From contig NZ_JAKELO010000002.1 in the NCBI RefSeq assembly GCF_028912405.1, forward strand, positions 1,373,276 through 1,437,275: 64,000 nt of DNA. Reading direction: 5' to 3'. Source of the stretch: Methanogenium marinum. Its GTDB lineage: Archaea > Halobacteriota > Methanomicrobia > Methanomicrobiales > Methanomicrobiaceae. Positions 46,140-55,062 of this stretch are shown in pieces; within the stretch, counting starts at the first letter, position 1; the number at the start of each line of letters is the position of its first letter. The notes under the pieces are model-generated. The model ran no database searches. It was not told where the DNA came from and saw only the letters and a list, made by a program, of their open reading frames with translations. A program made the position numbers and the translations under genes.

Positions 46140-48007
46140 TGAAAATACCAAATATTCCCCTTCCGGAAAGGAATTCGAAATGTACGGATGGCACGATGTC
46201 ACGCCTTTTGGGTGGGCTTCTGATTGTAATCTTCATCTGTGCCTTTGCTGTCCCGGGGGTGAGTGCGGATGAAACTCTGTCGGCAACTATTACTGTTTCT
46301 TCAACCACACCGATGGTGGGTGATGAGGTTACCTTCTCCGGTTCGTCCACTGCGTCTAATATTACCAGTTGGGCATGGGATTTTGATGACGGAAATTCGG
46401 AAACTGGCCAAAGCCAAACCCACACCTATGAGGATGAAGGGTCGTTCACAGTGACGCTTACAGTATCCGATGCGGCGGGTGCAACCGGTACTACCACAGA
46501 ATCAATTACCGTAGCAGAAGTGACCGTCCCACCGGTAGCCTCATTCACCTTTTTGCCGGCAAGTCCGAAGGTGGGGGATTCCGTCACCTTTACTGACACG
46601 TCGACGGGTGATGTTGCCGATTGGACCTGGGACTTTGGGGATGATACGACGAGTAATGAACAGAGTCCATCCCATCAGTACTCCACTGCTCAATCCTACA
46701 CTGTCACCCTGACTGTTTCAGATGGTGAGAGTCAGACAAACTCTGCTACCCAGTCGTTCATTGTTGCAGCAGCGGCGGCAGTCCCGGTCGCTTCGTTCGA
46801 TTATAGTCCGACAACACCCGCACCTGGAGAACAGGTCACTTTTACGGATCAGTCGTCAAACAGCCCGACGTTATGGAACTGGTATTTTGATGACGGAGGG
46901 ACGAGCATTGAACAGAATCCTCTCCATACGTTTACTAGCGAGGGCACCTATACAGTCAGCCTGTCTGCTACAAATGTCGGGGGCACATCGAATACCTATA
47001 CGTCGATAATTACCGTTAGCGATCAGAGTCTGGATGCAGATTTCGATTATTCTCCGTCAAGCCCTGACGCAGGTGAATCAATCACCTTCACTGACGAATC
47101 AGATGGGGAGCCGACCAGTTGGGACTGGGACTTTGACGATGGTGTTACCTCAATCGCCCAGACCCCCACTCATTCCTATAGCTCAGATGGTGAGTATGAT
47201 GTGACACTTACCATTGAAGATGACGATGGAGACTCCGATGATGTCACCATAACAATTACCGTCGGGGAAGGCACTACAACCTTAACCGGTGAAAAACCGG
47301 ACGCTGCCTTCACCTGGACGCCCACAAGTCCGGTTGTGGGGAGTCCCGTCTCCTTCACTGATACCTCGACAGGTGATGGTATTTCTGAGTGGAAGTGGGA
47401 ATTTGAGGACCCGATGGACTTCACCGGAAACCGTGAGAGCACGCTTCGGAATCCTCAGCATACCTACCAGAATGCAGGTAGTTACGATGTGACATTGTTC
47501 GTCAAAAATAGCGGTGGGAGTGACATAATTTTAAAGACGATCACCGTCGGAACGGTTCGGCTCAATGCCAAATTCAGTGCCAGCCCGTCAAGTGGCACCG
47601 CACCGCTTACGGTGCGGTTTGTGGACTCTTCCACAGGTGTGGGAATTGAGTCTTGGCAATGGGACTTTGGCAACGGTCAGACCTATGATGGGGAATCGCC
47701 ATCCAATATTGTCTACTCTTCTTCCGGAAGTTACACTGCATCCCTTGAAGTCACAGATGAGAACGGTGACACCGATGAGTACACGACAACAATTACTGTC
47801 AAATCGCCAGCGGTTGCAACAGTGGCACAGACTGCCGCACCGACAGCAACCCCGGTGCCTGTTGCAGAGGAAAGTGGGCTAATCGACGGAGAATACCGGC
47901 AGATGACCGGTCTCTATAACGAATATATCAGAATTATCTTCGGATTTTTGGGTGTCGACGATGAACCTGATTTCCTCATCATTGCGGTTGACAACAGTCA
48001 GAGCTGA
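46139..48007 (+). CDS. Secreted protein with six PKD domains
   Basis: 622 residues. GGAGG lies nine bases before the ATG at 46139; the signal helix itself starts near the Met at 46196 (MSRLLGGLLIVIFICAF). Six PKD-type domains follow (about 40-125, 130-215, 220-300, 300-375, 385-470 and 475-560). Each has the (T/W)xWDFxD or WxFDDG core, for example WAWDFDDGNSETGQSQTHTY and WQWDFGNGQ. The C-terminal 60 residues (TGLYNEYIRIIFGFLGV) lack a PGF anchor and look like an amphipathic segment. It is translationally coupled to the Yip1 protein and is probably a surface-layer or adhesion component. Confidence 0.88.
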   Translation: MKIPNIPLPERNSKCTDGTMSRLLGGLLIVIFICAFAVPGVSADETLSATITVSSTTPMVGDEVTFSGSSTASNITSWAWDFDDGNSETGQSQTHTYEDEGSFTVTLTVSDAAGATGTTTESITVAEVTVPPVASFTFLPASPKVGDSVTFTDTSTGDVADWTWDFGDDTTSNEQSPSHQYSTAQSYTVTLTVSDGESQTNSATQSFIVAAAAAVPVASFDYSPTTPAPGEQVTFTDQSSNSPTLWNWYFDDGGTSIEQNPLHTFTSEGTYTVSLSATNVGGTSNTYTSIITVSDQSLDADFDYSPSSPDAGESITFTDESDGEPTSWDWDFDDGVTSIAQTPTHSYSSDGEYDVTLTIEDDDGDSDDVTITITVGEGTTTLTGEKPDAAFTWTPTSPVVGSPVSFTDTSTGDGISEWKWEFEDPMDFTGNRESTLRNPQHTYQNAGSYDVTLFVKNSGGSDIILKTITVGTVRLNAKFSASPSSGTAPLTVRFVDSSTGVGIESWQWDFGNGQTYDGESPSNIVYSSSGSYTASLEVTDENGDTDEYTTTITVKSPAVATVAQTAAPTATPVPVAEESGLIDGEYRQMTGLYNEYIRIIFGFLGVDDEPDFLIIAVDNSQS

Positions 48008-48574
48008 TTTTATTTCTCTCTTTTTTTTGGCTCTCTGGAAGTAATGCCGGAATAAAATAACTACAGAGAATGAGCGGGAGGCCATCAATACCAGACTGTC
48101 CTTTTCGCAACACAGGCAGGTTCCACATAATATACAGCATCCCGTTTGCCTGGTTCCGGCGGGGTGCTCGTGGTGAAGGGGTCTTTGCACAATTTTTCCG
48201 GTCCCGATGTTTTCACCCTTTACACCCGGTTTGCACCAGCAAAGTGTAAACAAAGAGGCTCAAAATAAATCCCATATTGGTGCGTATTCTTCTAAATACG
48301 TATAGTATAGAGAGAAGTGTACAGGGAGTAAGGGACGTTTACATGCATCCGGGAGAACACATACAGCATGTCTGATTATTTTGCAGTGATGCGGGTCTGT
48401 GTCTCTGTGAATCCGGTGCGAGTGCAAATGAAAAGATGAATCATACATGCACGCCAGGATTGTCCAATCAAGGCTATAATAGGCATTATTTTCAATTTAC
48501 CTGCGGAAATTAAGCAATAAAACGTGTGTAAAAGTGAAAAACAACCACCTGAATTCCGGAAACAGGAGTAATGT
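48008..48574. other. Gene-free stretch after the PKD gene
   Basis: About 570 bases. A TTTATTTC/TTTTTTTT stretch (48010-48028) probably terminates the Yip1-PKD unit. The rest has scattered short open frames without protein character. It leads into copy 1 of the repeat family at 48575. Confidence 0.4.
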
Positions 48575-48816
48575 CTCTCCCTTGTTTTTGTAATCCTTCG
48601 TCCACCCTTTTTAGAACCCTGCGTTAAAGAATTGGGGGATGAAACAGGCATATTTTCTGCTCTGTTTTCCTGCTGGATAAATACGGCCGTAATGCCTTTT
48701 ATTTGCTAAAAATACGGTTGATTCCAAGATATTGAGCGGTCGTTATTGGCGAACATTTTTGGAGGATGTGTGGACTGTATTGACTGAGAACGGCCCTCTC
48801 TGGGCTACTGTATGGA
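48575..48816 (+). repeat. Interspersed ~220-240 bp repeat, copy 1
   Basis: Shares a long collinear match with 63020-63260 and 63290-63503. Conserved blocks here are CCACCCTTTTT (48602-48612), CATATTTTCTG (48649-48659), TACGGCCGTAATG (48682-48694), TTATTTGCTAAAAATACGG, GCGGTCGTTATTGGCGAACA and AGGATGTGTGGACTGT. It abuts the kinase remnant, whose surviving frame begins within its last 33 bases. Family not recognised. Confidence 0.8.
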
Positions 48817-49113
48817 CACATCCGGGGTGCTGTTGTCACCGAGATCTCCCTCTCCTTTGCGGAGGAGGGGGATACCGGGTTGTTCACTACTTGGGATAAT
48901 GGCGATGGTGTTCCTGACAAGAAGAAGTCCTCCATCTTTGTGGAAGGATATGGAGAACATATCGGTCTCGGCCTCTATGTGATCCAGTCCATCCTCGCTG
49001 TTACCCGGCTCACCATCGAGGAGACCGGTGTCTACTCCGAAGGAGTTGCCTTTGCAATTACAATACCAAAGGAGAACTACCGATTCGATGAACCGGCCCC
49101 CCTCAAGGGATGA
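48784..49113 (+). pseudogene. Remnant of a histidine kinase ATPase domain
   Basis: The open frame from a TGA at 48781 to 49113 encodes the last ~100 residues of a HATPase domain: GAVVTEISLSFAEEG, then TWDNGDGVP (G1 box), SIFVEGYGEHIGLGLYV (G2 box) and FAITIPKENYR. It closely resembles the ends of the kinases at 27125-29779 and 30671-32599. The N-box, H-box and sensor are missing and no start with a ribosome site is present. The frame is undamaged within the remnant, so the loss looks recent. Its left boundary overlaps the repeat at 48575-48816. Confidence 0.8.
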
Positions 49114-49279
49114 GCGGATTGCCTGTCTGAGGCAGGAACCAAAAATTTCCCATCTATGGTTGTTTTTCTCTTTTGAAAAGTAGGTGTCCGGTCTCTCTCA
49201 GGTGAAGTCCAAAAGAGGTCTTCAGATGGCGTGCACAGAATAATCTGCATGCCCTCCAGATGTCTGCCAAAAAAAGGAA

Positions 49280-50029
49280 TTATTTCTTTGCTTTGCCCTG
49301 ATTTGCGACGGCCTGCATCGCTGCATTGACTGCATCTTCGTCGCCGAGATAGTATGACCGGATGGGTGTTAAATCTTCATTAAGTTCATACACAAGTGGC
49401 ATGCCGGTCGGGATATTGAGCTGTGAAATGTCCTCATCAGAGATGCCTTCAAGGTTTTTTACCAGCGCCCGCAGGCTGTTGCCGTGGGCAGCGATGAGGA
49501 CATTTTTCCCTGATTTTATAGCCGGTGCAATCTCATCATTCCAGATCGGAAGGAAGCGGGTGACAGTGTCCTTCAGACATTCGGTGAGGGGTATTTCATC
49601 TGGTGAAAGAGTGGCATAGCGGGGATCGTTTACCGGAGATCGTTCGTCATCCGCCGCAAGGGGTAGGGGTGGAATGGTGTAGCTTCTCCGCCAGATGAAT
49701 ACCTGTTCGTCACCGAATTCAGCTGCGGTTTCTGCCTTGTTTAAGCCCTGCAGGGCACCGTAGTGACGTTCGTTCAGGCGCCAGGAGCGGTGCACGGGAA
49801 TCCACATCCTGTCCAGTTCATCGAGGGTGATCCAGAGGGTCCGGATGGCCCGTTTCAAAACAGAGGTGTAGGCAACATCGAAGGTGAATCCCTCACGGCA
49901 AAGCAGTGCTCCTGCCGCGTGGGCCTCTTTGAGTCCTTTTTCAGAGAGGTCAACGTCGGTCCACCCGGTAAACCGGTTTTCCCGGTTCCATTCACTTTCC
50001 CCGTGGCGTAGTAATACCAGTCTGTACAT
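49280..50029 (-). CDS. gpmA: 2,3-bisphosphoglycerate-dependent phosphoglycerate mutase
   Basis: Interconverts 3- and 2-phosphoglycerate. 249 residues; catalytic His in [12 protein letters not shown], then [28 protein letters not shown] and [12 protein letters not shown] with the second His. This is the cofactor-dependent enzyme usual in bacteria; most archaea use the unrelated cofactor-independent form, so an old transfer from bacteria is likely. Single gene on the minus strand. Confidence 0.95.
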   Translation of the reverse strand: MYRLVLLRHGESEWNRENRFTGWTDVDLSEKGLKEAHAAGALLCREGFTFDVAYTSVLKRAIRTLWITLDELDRMWIPVHRSWRLNERHYGALQGLNKAETAAEFGDEQVFIWRRSYTIPPLPLAADDERSPVNDPRYATLSPDEIPLTECLKDTVTRFLPIWNDEIAPAIKSGKNVLIAAHGNSLRALVKNLEGISDEDISQLNIPTGMPLVYELNEDLTPIRSYYLGDEDAVNAAMQAVANQGKAKK

Positions 50030-50151
50030 GTATCAGAATTCTCCTGAATATCTCTTGCCGGGACAAAAAAAATACCTTGCCATCCTGCCCGTTCACTTTT
50101 GGGCCACTTTTTCCCATCCGTCCGTGAGGAATGCACCCCCCCCAAGGGCAT

Positions 50152-51069
50152 TCAGGTGATCAAAAGCGTGATGAGTGGGAGAGTAATGAGTGACAGGATG
50201 GTTGTGAGAAATACCCCTTTGGACGCGATAGTGGCATCTACATGATACTCTTCAGCAAGCATCACTGCATTGGCTGCAACCGGCATTGCCGCAAGAAGTA
50301 CCGGTATGCCTAACAGGAAGGGTCCTTCCACAAAAGGCCGGAGTATAAGAAAGACTGCCAGGGGAATGACACAGAGACGCAGTATGGTGATGACCCAGAT
50401 TTTTTTGTCCGTAAAAATTCCCTCAATAGGCATCGTTGCGAGGAGTGCTCCTACAACGACCATCGCAAGCGGGGTGGTGGTGGTGCCAAGGAGTGTGAAG
50501 ACATCAGCGAACGGTGATGGGATATGGACCTGAAGGGCGAAGAGAACAAGTCCTGCCACAGATGCGATGAGCCCTGTATTCAGGAAAAGTTTCGGGTCGA
50601 GATACCGGCCCATGTCGGGTCTGAGCATCAGAACGCCCACTGAGAAGAGCAGGATGCTGAATGTGAGATTGAATATGGAGACATAGAAGATGGCTTCAGG
50701 CCCGAATACCGCTCCTGCAACCGGGATGCCCATGAACCCGAGGTTTGAGAAGACAAGCATAAACCGCATCACGCCCTGTTCCAGGTCGGATTCTGCGATG
50801 AACCGGGGGATGGTGAAGGCAATTGCGAAGGAGACACCATAAAAAACCGCGATACCAAACAGGATGCCACCCGCGTTGGCTACCAGTTCCGCGGTGAGAG
50901 GTACCTGCATGGCCATCAGAATCAGAGCAGGCAGGCTCACATTCACGACAAACGAAGAGAGCCCACGGGCTCCGTCCGGGCCAATAACGCCAGTGCGCCT
51001 GCAGAGATAGCCAACACCCATCAAAAGAAAGAGTATGATGATGCTCTCTGCAATTACCGCGATGCTCAT
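50152..51069 (-). CDS. AEC-family (auxin efflux carrier type) membrane transporter
   Basis: 305 residues from the Met at 51069 (MSIAVIAESIIILFLLMGVGYL); a start at 51099 would add ten residues. Ten helices in two halves, with the family's Asn/Pro-broken helix early (SSFVVNVSLPALILMAM) and in the second half (PLAMVVVGALL). Substrates of AEC proteins include organic acids and similar metabolites; here unknown. A truncated second copy of its 5' end lies at 52963-53073 as part of a tandem duplication. Confidence 0.87.
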   Translation of the reverse strand: MSIAVIAESIIILFLLMGVGYLCRRTGVIGPDGARGLSSFVVNVSLPALILMAMQVPLTAELVANAGGILFGIAVFYGVSFAIAFTIPRFIAESDLEQGVMRFMLVFSNLGFMGIPVAGAVFGPEAIFYVSIFNLTFSILLFSVGVLMLRPDMGRYLDPKLFLNTGLIASVAGLVLFALQVHIPSPFADVFTLLGTTTTPLAMVVVGALLATMPIEGIFTDKKIWVITILRLCVIPLAVFLILRPFVEGPFLLGIPVLLAAMPVAANAVMLAEEYHVDATIASKGVFLTTILSLITLPLITLLIT

Positions 51070-51138
51070 ATGTCCTGTACAATCTGTGACCGGATACAAT
51101 ACACTTTACGGAAAAGACAGGGACAAAAAAAAGAGAGA

Positions 51139-52041
51139 TTACCGGCGGATAACCACCAGTGCTGCGGCACATCCGAAAATTGCCATCATTATCCCGAATC
51201 CGGGAACCGGTGTGGCAGTCGGCGAGGTTGTGGTTACCGGAGCCATGGTTTCTGTTTCCGGCATTGTTGCAGGCATAGCAGTTGTTTCTTCCATGACCGG
51301 TGTTGTGGCAATGGCTGACTCAGGAGTGGTGGACACTCTGGATGCAACACTCACGGATTTAATGAAAAAGGAAGAAACAGGCTGTGGACCCATAACCATT
51401 TCAGCATCCGGACAGGATGATGCAGGTGCCTCACCTTTGATGAAGAGGATCTGCAGGTACTGCTGGTTTCCTGTCTCTGCTGCATCCCATGTCTCTGCTG
51501 GAAGCAGTGTCTCTGTTCCGACGTCTGATACTGTGTATTCTTTGCTGTTTGAGTCATACGCGACGGTTTTTGTGGTCACGTCCACCGAATTAGCGTAGCA
51601 GACCGACCCTACACAGGAATCACACTTTGGGTCTGCGGTATATGTGACCTTGTAGTTGCCGACAAATGGTGCCACCATGGCGTTCGGGTCGCCGACCATC
51701 CAGCTGACCTGTTTCTGGGTGGACTGTTTTGATCCGACAAGACCGATTGCAATCCATGTTTCACCGCCCATCAGGGTTCCAACAACTTCATCCCCCTGAT
51801 TAATGTTTTCAAAGAGCTCGTCAAATGTTGAGGTCCCGAGGATTGTCACCGGGTCGACCGGTGCAAACTGCTTCCCGTCCCACTGTGCAGATATCTTCAC
51901 ATCAAGAGCGCCTGACGCCTGATCCGCCTTTGTTACTTTTCCCAGATAAATCTCTTCCAGTTCAACTGCCGCTGCGGGCATCACAATACACATTGCAATG
52001 AGAAGAATGATTAAAAATTTCATAATATGCTGTCTTGTCAC
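51139..52041 (-). CDS. Secreted PGF-CTERM protein, paralogue 1
   Basis: 300 residues, GTG start backed by GGAGGTG seven bases upstream. Signal peptide (about 7-24), a single folded domain (about 25-225) with a CDSCVGSVCYA cysteine cluster (near 140-150) and one more Cys near 209, a Thr/Pro/Met-rich stalk, and a C-terminal PGFGIMMAIFG helix ending in Arg-Arg. This is the archaeosortase (ArtA) target signal, so the protein is probably lipid-anchored on the surface. Closely similar to paralogue 2 at 53148-54026. Confidence 0.83.
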   Translation of the reverse strand: MTRQHIMKFLIILLIAMCIVMPAAAVELEEIYLGKVTKADQASGALDVKISAQWDGKQFAPVDPVTILGTSTFDELFENINQGDEVVGTLMGGETWIAIGLVGSKQSTQKQVSWMVGDPNAMVAPFVGNYKVTYTADPKCDSCVGSVCYANSVDVTTKTVAYDSNSKEYTVSDVGTETLLPAETWDAAETGNQQYLQILFIKGEAPASSCPDAEMVMGPQPVSSFFIKSVSVASRVSTTPESAIATTPVMEETTAMPATMPETETMAPVTTTSPTATPVPGFGIMMAIFGCAAALVVIRR

Positions 52042-52283
52042 TATAACACACCTCCACCGGGTTGGACATTATCTCCGGCCCTGTGTTATTCTTCAGATAC
52101 TACTTCTCTCTATAATAACATTAGGTACTAATTTGGGCCTGAATGGATATGGTGGTACATTCCGGTTTGTCTGGGGGGACTGGTTCGTTGACTGAATGAA
52201 TCACCTTCAATGGTGTATATTTGGCATTCTGATGGATATGCCTCTGGTGGCGTATCTGTCAGGAATTCAGGAGAAAAAAAGAA

Positions 52284-52577
52284 TTATTCATTTTTTTTCA
52301 TTTTTTTCCGGGCGTCATCGAGGGCTTCGTTAATGGCCTTCTCCATTTTCTCTCCTGCCTTTTTTGCCTCTTTTTCGACGTGTTCACGTCCTTTTTTGGT
52401 GCCAAAAAGAGTCTTTCCAAGGCTTGTTACATTGTTCACTGCACTGGAGACAGATTTTCGGGCTGTACTGATTATCTCTTCAATATCGACCTCAGGTTCG
52501 GTCTTTTCTTCCTCTGCACCGGGTATTGGTTCTTCCACCCATACTCCTTTCTCAAAATGTCCTCGTGTTCCTGCCAT
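52284..52577 (-). CDS. Small highly charged helical protein
   Basis: 97 residues: an acidic N-terminal half (PIPGAEEEKTEPEVDIEE), then a long amphipathic, Lys/Glu-rich helix or coiled coil (about 35-97, ending ARKKMKKNE). No signal peptide. Function unknown. A 5'-truncated copy with an in-frame stop lies at 54327-54450. The ATG at 52577 has no ribosome site; a TATA-like GAGTATATCTCC directly upstream suggests a short leader. Confidence 0.68.
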   Translation of the reverse strand: MAGTRGHFEKGVWVEEPIPGAEEEKTEPEVDIEEIISTARKSVSSAVNNVTSLGKTLFGTKKGREHVEKEAKKAGEKMEKAINEALDDARKKMKKNE

Positions 52578-52732
52578 TGTATATCAGGGAGATATACTCG
52601 TTTGTGCCTAATAAGGGCATGTGTCGTTTCAATGTGACCGGTTTCATCCCGGAGATGTTCTGGTAGTGTAGCGGGTCACGAATGAGAGAATCTCCGTTTA
52701 TGACTTCGCTGCAAAAAGAGGGTATTTCTCCG

Positions 52733-52980
52733 TTAAAGGTATGGCAGGGAGAAGAACCGGGAGTAATCATAACCGAAGAAGAAGGAGGCAATAACGAATG
52801 AGCAGACTCCGGTGAGGAGAGTAGCAGTGATGAAGACAGGCAGCACCGGCACAGGCACCTCGGTTGTGGTATAGGCACCCAGACGGACATTCTCAGACCA
52901 GCCGTGGATGATGATATCGTTCCGTCATCCCGTCAACCCACCGGGATGACATCAAACCTGACCTATGTGTGAGGGTCAGC
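52733..52980 (-). pseudogene. Broken copy of the LEA-like gene at 54608-55012
   Basis: The minus-strand reading matches the middle of the LEA-like gene: RFDVIPV, then a stop and a frame change, then IIHGWSENVRLGAYTTTEVP almost unchanged (the functional copy has IIHGWAENVRLGAYTTTEVP). After that the sequence departs into a hydrophobic tail (VFITATLLTGVCSFVIASFF) and ends at 52733. It joins directly to the truncated AEC copy near 52980. Confidence 0.82.
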
Positions 52981-53073
52981 CGGGCCGATGACACCAGTAT
53001 GCCTGCAGAGAAAGCTGCCACCCATTAAGAGAAAGAGGATGATGATGGTCTCTGGTCTCACCGCGAGATACAT
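52963..53073 (-). pseudogene. Truncated 5' copy of the AEC transporter gene
   Basis: Reads MYLAVRPETIIILFLLMG then GSFLCRHTGVIGPA, against MSIAVIAESIIILFLLMG and VGYLCRRTGVIGPD in the full gene at 51069. Similarity stops at about 52980, where LEA-like sequence begins. Upstream, CTGH before the Met matches the sequence before the full gene too. Confidence 0.85.
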
Positions 53074-53147
53074 ATGTCCAGTACAATCGGCGAGCGGATA
53101 CAATACGCTTTGTGGAAACAACAGGGACAAAAAAAGAGAGAAAGAGA

Positions 53148-54026
53148 TTATCGGCGGATAACTACCATTGCTGCGATACACCCGAGAGCTGCTACCAATA
53201 CACCGAATCCCGGGGTTGGTGTGGGGGTCGGGGCTGCCGTAGTTGCAGTGGCTACAGGAGTTGTGGCCTCTGTTTCCGGCAGTGTTGCCGGTACAGCGGT
53301 CGTCTCCTCTGTGGTCGGTACTGCAGACGCGGTACTCATTGATCTGATGAAAAATTCTGAAACCGGTTGCGGACCTATAATCATTCCACTCTCCGGGCAG
53401 GCTGATGCGGATGCTTCACCTTTGATGAAGCGGATATTCAGGTACTGTTGGTTTCCTGTTTCCAGTGCATCCCATGTCTCTAATGGCCGCAGAGTCTCTG
53501 TTCCGACGTTTGATTGTGTATACTCCTTGCCGCTTGTGTTATATCCGATGGTCGTCGTGGTCACGTCCACTGAATTGGCGTAGCAGACCGACCCTGCACA
53601 GGAGTCACACTTCGGGTCTGCGATATACGTTACTCTGTAGTTGCCGACAAATGGTGCCACCATGGCGTTCGGGTCGCCGGCCATCCAGAGTAACTGTTTC
53701 TGGGTAGACTGTTTGGACCCTACGAGGCCGACTGCTATCCACTTTTCACCGCCCATCAGCGTGCCGACAACTTCATCCCCCACTTTGATGTTGTCAAAGA
53801 GCACGTCTAGTGTCGATGTACCTATAATAGTCACCGGGGTGACTGGTGCAAACTGCTCTCCGTTCCATTGTGCAGATATTTTCACGTCAAGTGCCCCTGA
53901 CGCATTATCTGCTTTTGTTACTGTACCGAGATACATCTCTTCCAGTTCAACTGCCGCTGCGGGCATCACAATACACATTGCAATAAGAAGGATGATCAGG
54001 ACTTTCATCATATACTGTCTTGTCAA
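53148..54026 (-). CDS. Secreted PGF-CTERM protein, paralogue 2
   Basis: 292 residues, TTG start with GGGGGTG eight bases upstream (paralogue 1 uses GTG in the same place). Same plan: signal peptide, domain with CDSCAGSVCYA, Thr/Ala/Pro-rich stalk and a PGFGVLVAALG helix ending VVIRR. Most of the folded domain matches paralogue 1; the stalk differs most and is shorter. Part of the second copy of the duplicated block. Confidence 0.83.
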   Translation of the reverse strand: MTRQYMMKVLIILLIAMCIVMPAAAVELEEMYLGTVTKADNASGALDVKISAQWNGEQFAPVTPVTIIGTSTLDVLFDNIKVGDEVVGTLMGGEKWIAVGLVGSKQSTQKQLLWMAGDPNAMVAPFVGNYRVTYIADPKCDSCAGSVCYANSVDVTTTTIGYNTSGKEYTQSNVGTETLRPLETWDALETGNQQYLNIRFIKGEASASACPESGMIIGPQPVSEFFIRSMSTASAVPTTEETTAVPATLPETEATTPVATATTAAPTPTPTPGFGVLVAALGCIAAMVVIRR

Positions 54027-54326
54027 AATGACACACCCCCACAGGGCAGCATGTATCCTGCAATCCTGTGTTGCGTTTCAATACAATCCGCCTCTATAAT
54101 AACTTTGGGTGCATTTTTTGGACAAAATGAAATCAATATGATGTTTCTGTGGTCCACCCGTTTTAGATAGTTCTCTGGCAAAAGGAAAACAATTCTGCGG
54201 GAATGCACTGGTATCCGTGATTGTCGGTATTTCTTCTGGTCAGGGGAAAAAAGAATGCAGGTGACTCTCGCTCGTATCATGTTCCCGTGAACCACGGGTG
54301 AGCAGAACCGGCAAAAATGATGAAAA

Positions 54327-54450
54327 TTATTCTGTCTTTTTCAGCATCTTTCGTGCATCTTCAACGGCCTCGTTTATCACCTTTTTCATCTTATTTCCGG
54401 CTTTTGCGGCCTATTTTTCCAGATGATTACGTCCTTTTTTGGTACCGGAG
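54327..54450 (-). pseudogene. Decayed copy of the small charged protein gene
   Basis: Minus-strand reading GTKKGRNHLEK, a stop (TAG), then AAKAGNKMKKVINEAVEDAR, against GTKKGREHVEKEAKKAGEKM and so on in the intact gene at 52284-52577. Sequence before GTKKG does not match, so the 5' half is lost. Confidence 0.85.
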
Positions 54451-54607
54451 GGGCAGCCTCCATGAGGGTGCCTTCATGTGCTTGGCGGAAGAATGCCGCA
54501 GGTTTCAGGAGAACAACTGCTGTCCGTAAGATGAATTCCTCTGCATAAACAGGACGGGTATCTTTTCTCAGGAGCAATAATACTACGTGTGACAGGAATA
54601 CAGACTG

Positions 54608-55012
54608 TTACCTCATCAGGAGGGAAGGCAGGGTGACAACTTCGTCAAATGGAATGATGATTTCAGAGAGATAAGCATCTATTTTTGCCATACCCCTGAC
54701 ATGAGCGTCCATGTCCCGTGTCAGGGCGCTGGTGAGGAAGCGGACGGCCTCTGCTGAGGTGACCGAAACCGGCACCGGGACTTCGGTAGTAGTATATGCG
54801 CCCAGACGGACATTCTCTGCCCATCCATGGATGATAGACCGTTCAATCGTCCCTTCAACCGGGATTACATCGAATCTGACCTCCGAAAGGGTCAGATGGG
54901 CTGGTGCACGGGATGTGACAGCGACCGTTACTATCCCTCCGATGGATGCGAGCGAGACGTTTTTGATGGAGATGGCCCGCACAGACACTGAGCAGAGACG
55001 GGAGAGATCCAT
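54608..55012 (-). CDS. LEA/WHy-like (late embryogenesis abundant type 2) domain protein
   Basis: 134 residues from the ATG at 55012. The pattern VSVRAISIKNVSLASIGGIV and VAVTSRAPAHLTLSEVRFDV resembles the LEA14/WHy beta-sandwich, and the second half (VPVPVSVTSAEAVRFLTSAL) continues it. There is no signal peptide and no ribosome site, so a leaderless transcript is possible. Some LEA_2 proteins are stress-related; role here unknown. A damaged second copy lies at 52733-52980. Confidence 0.62.
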   Translation of the reverse strand: MDLSRLCSVSVRAISIKNVSLASIGGIVTVAVTSRAPAHLTLSEVRFDVIPVEGTIERSIIHGWAENVRLGAYTTTEVPVPVSVTSAEAVRFLTSALTRDMDAHVRGMAKIDAYLSEIIIPFDEVVTLPSLLMR

Positions 55013-55062
55013 GAATAATGGTGATATGGAGTGCCGGGTTAAATAAAATTCCGTTCGTGCAC

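Noticed and set aside
47879..48253. 124-codon minus-strand frame across the PKD gene end
   Set aside because: Mostly antisense to the PKD coding region; codon use is not coding-like.
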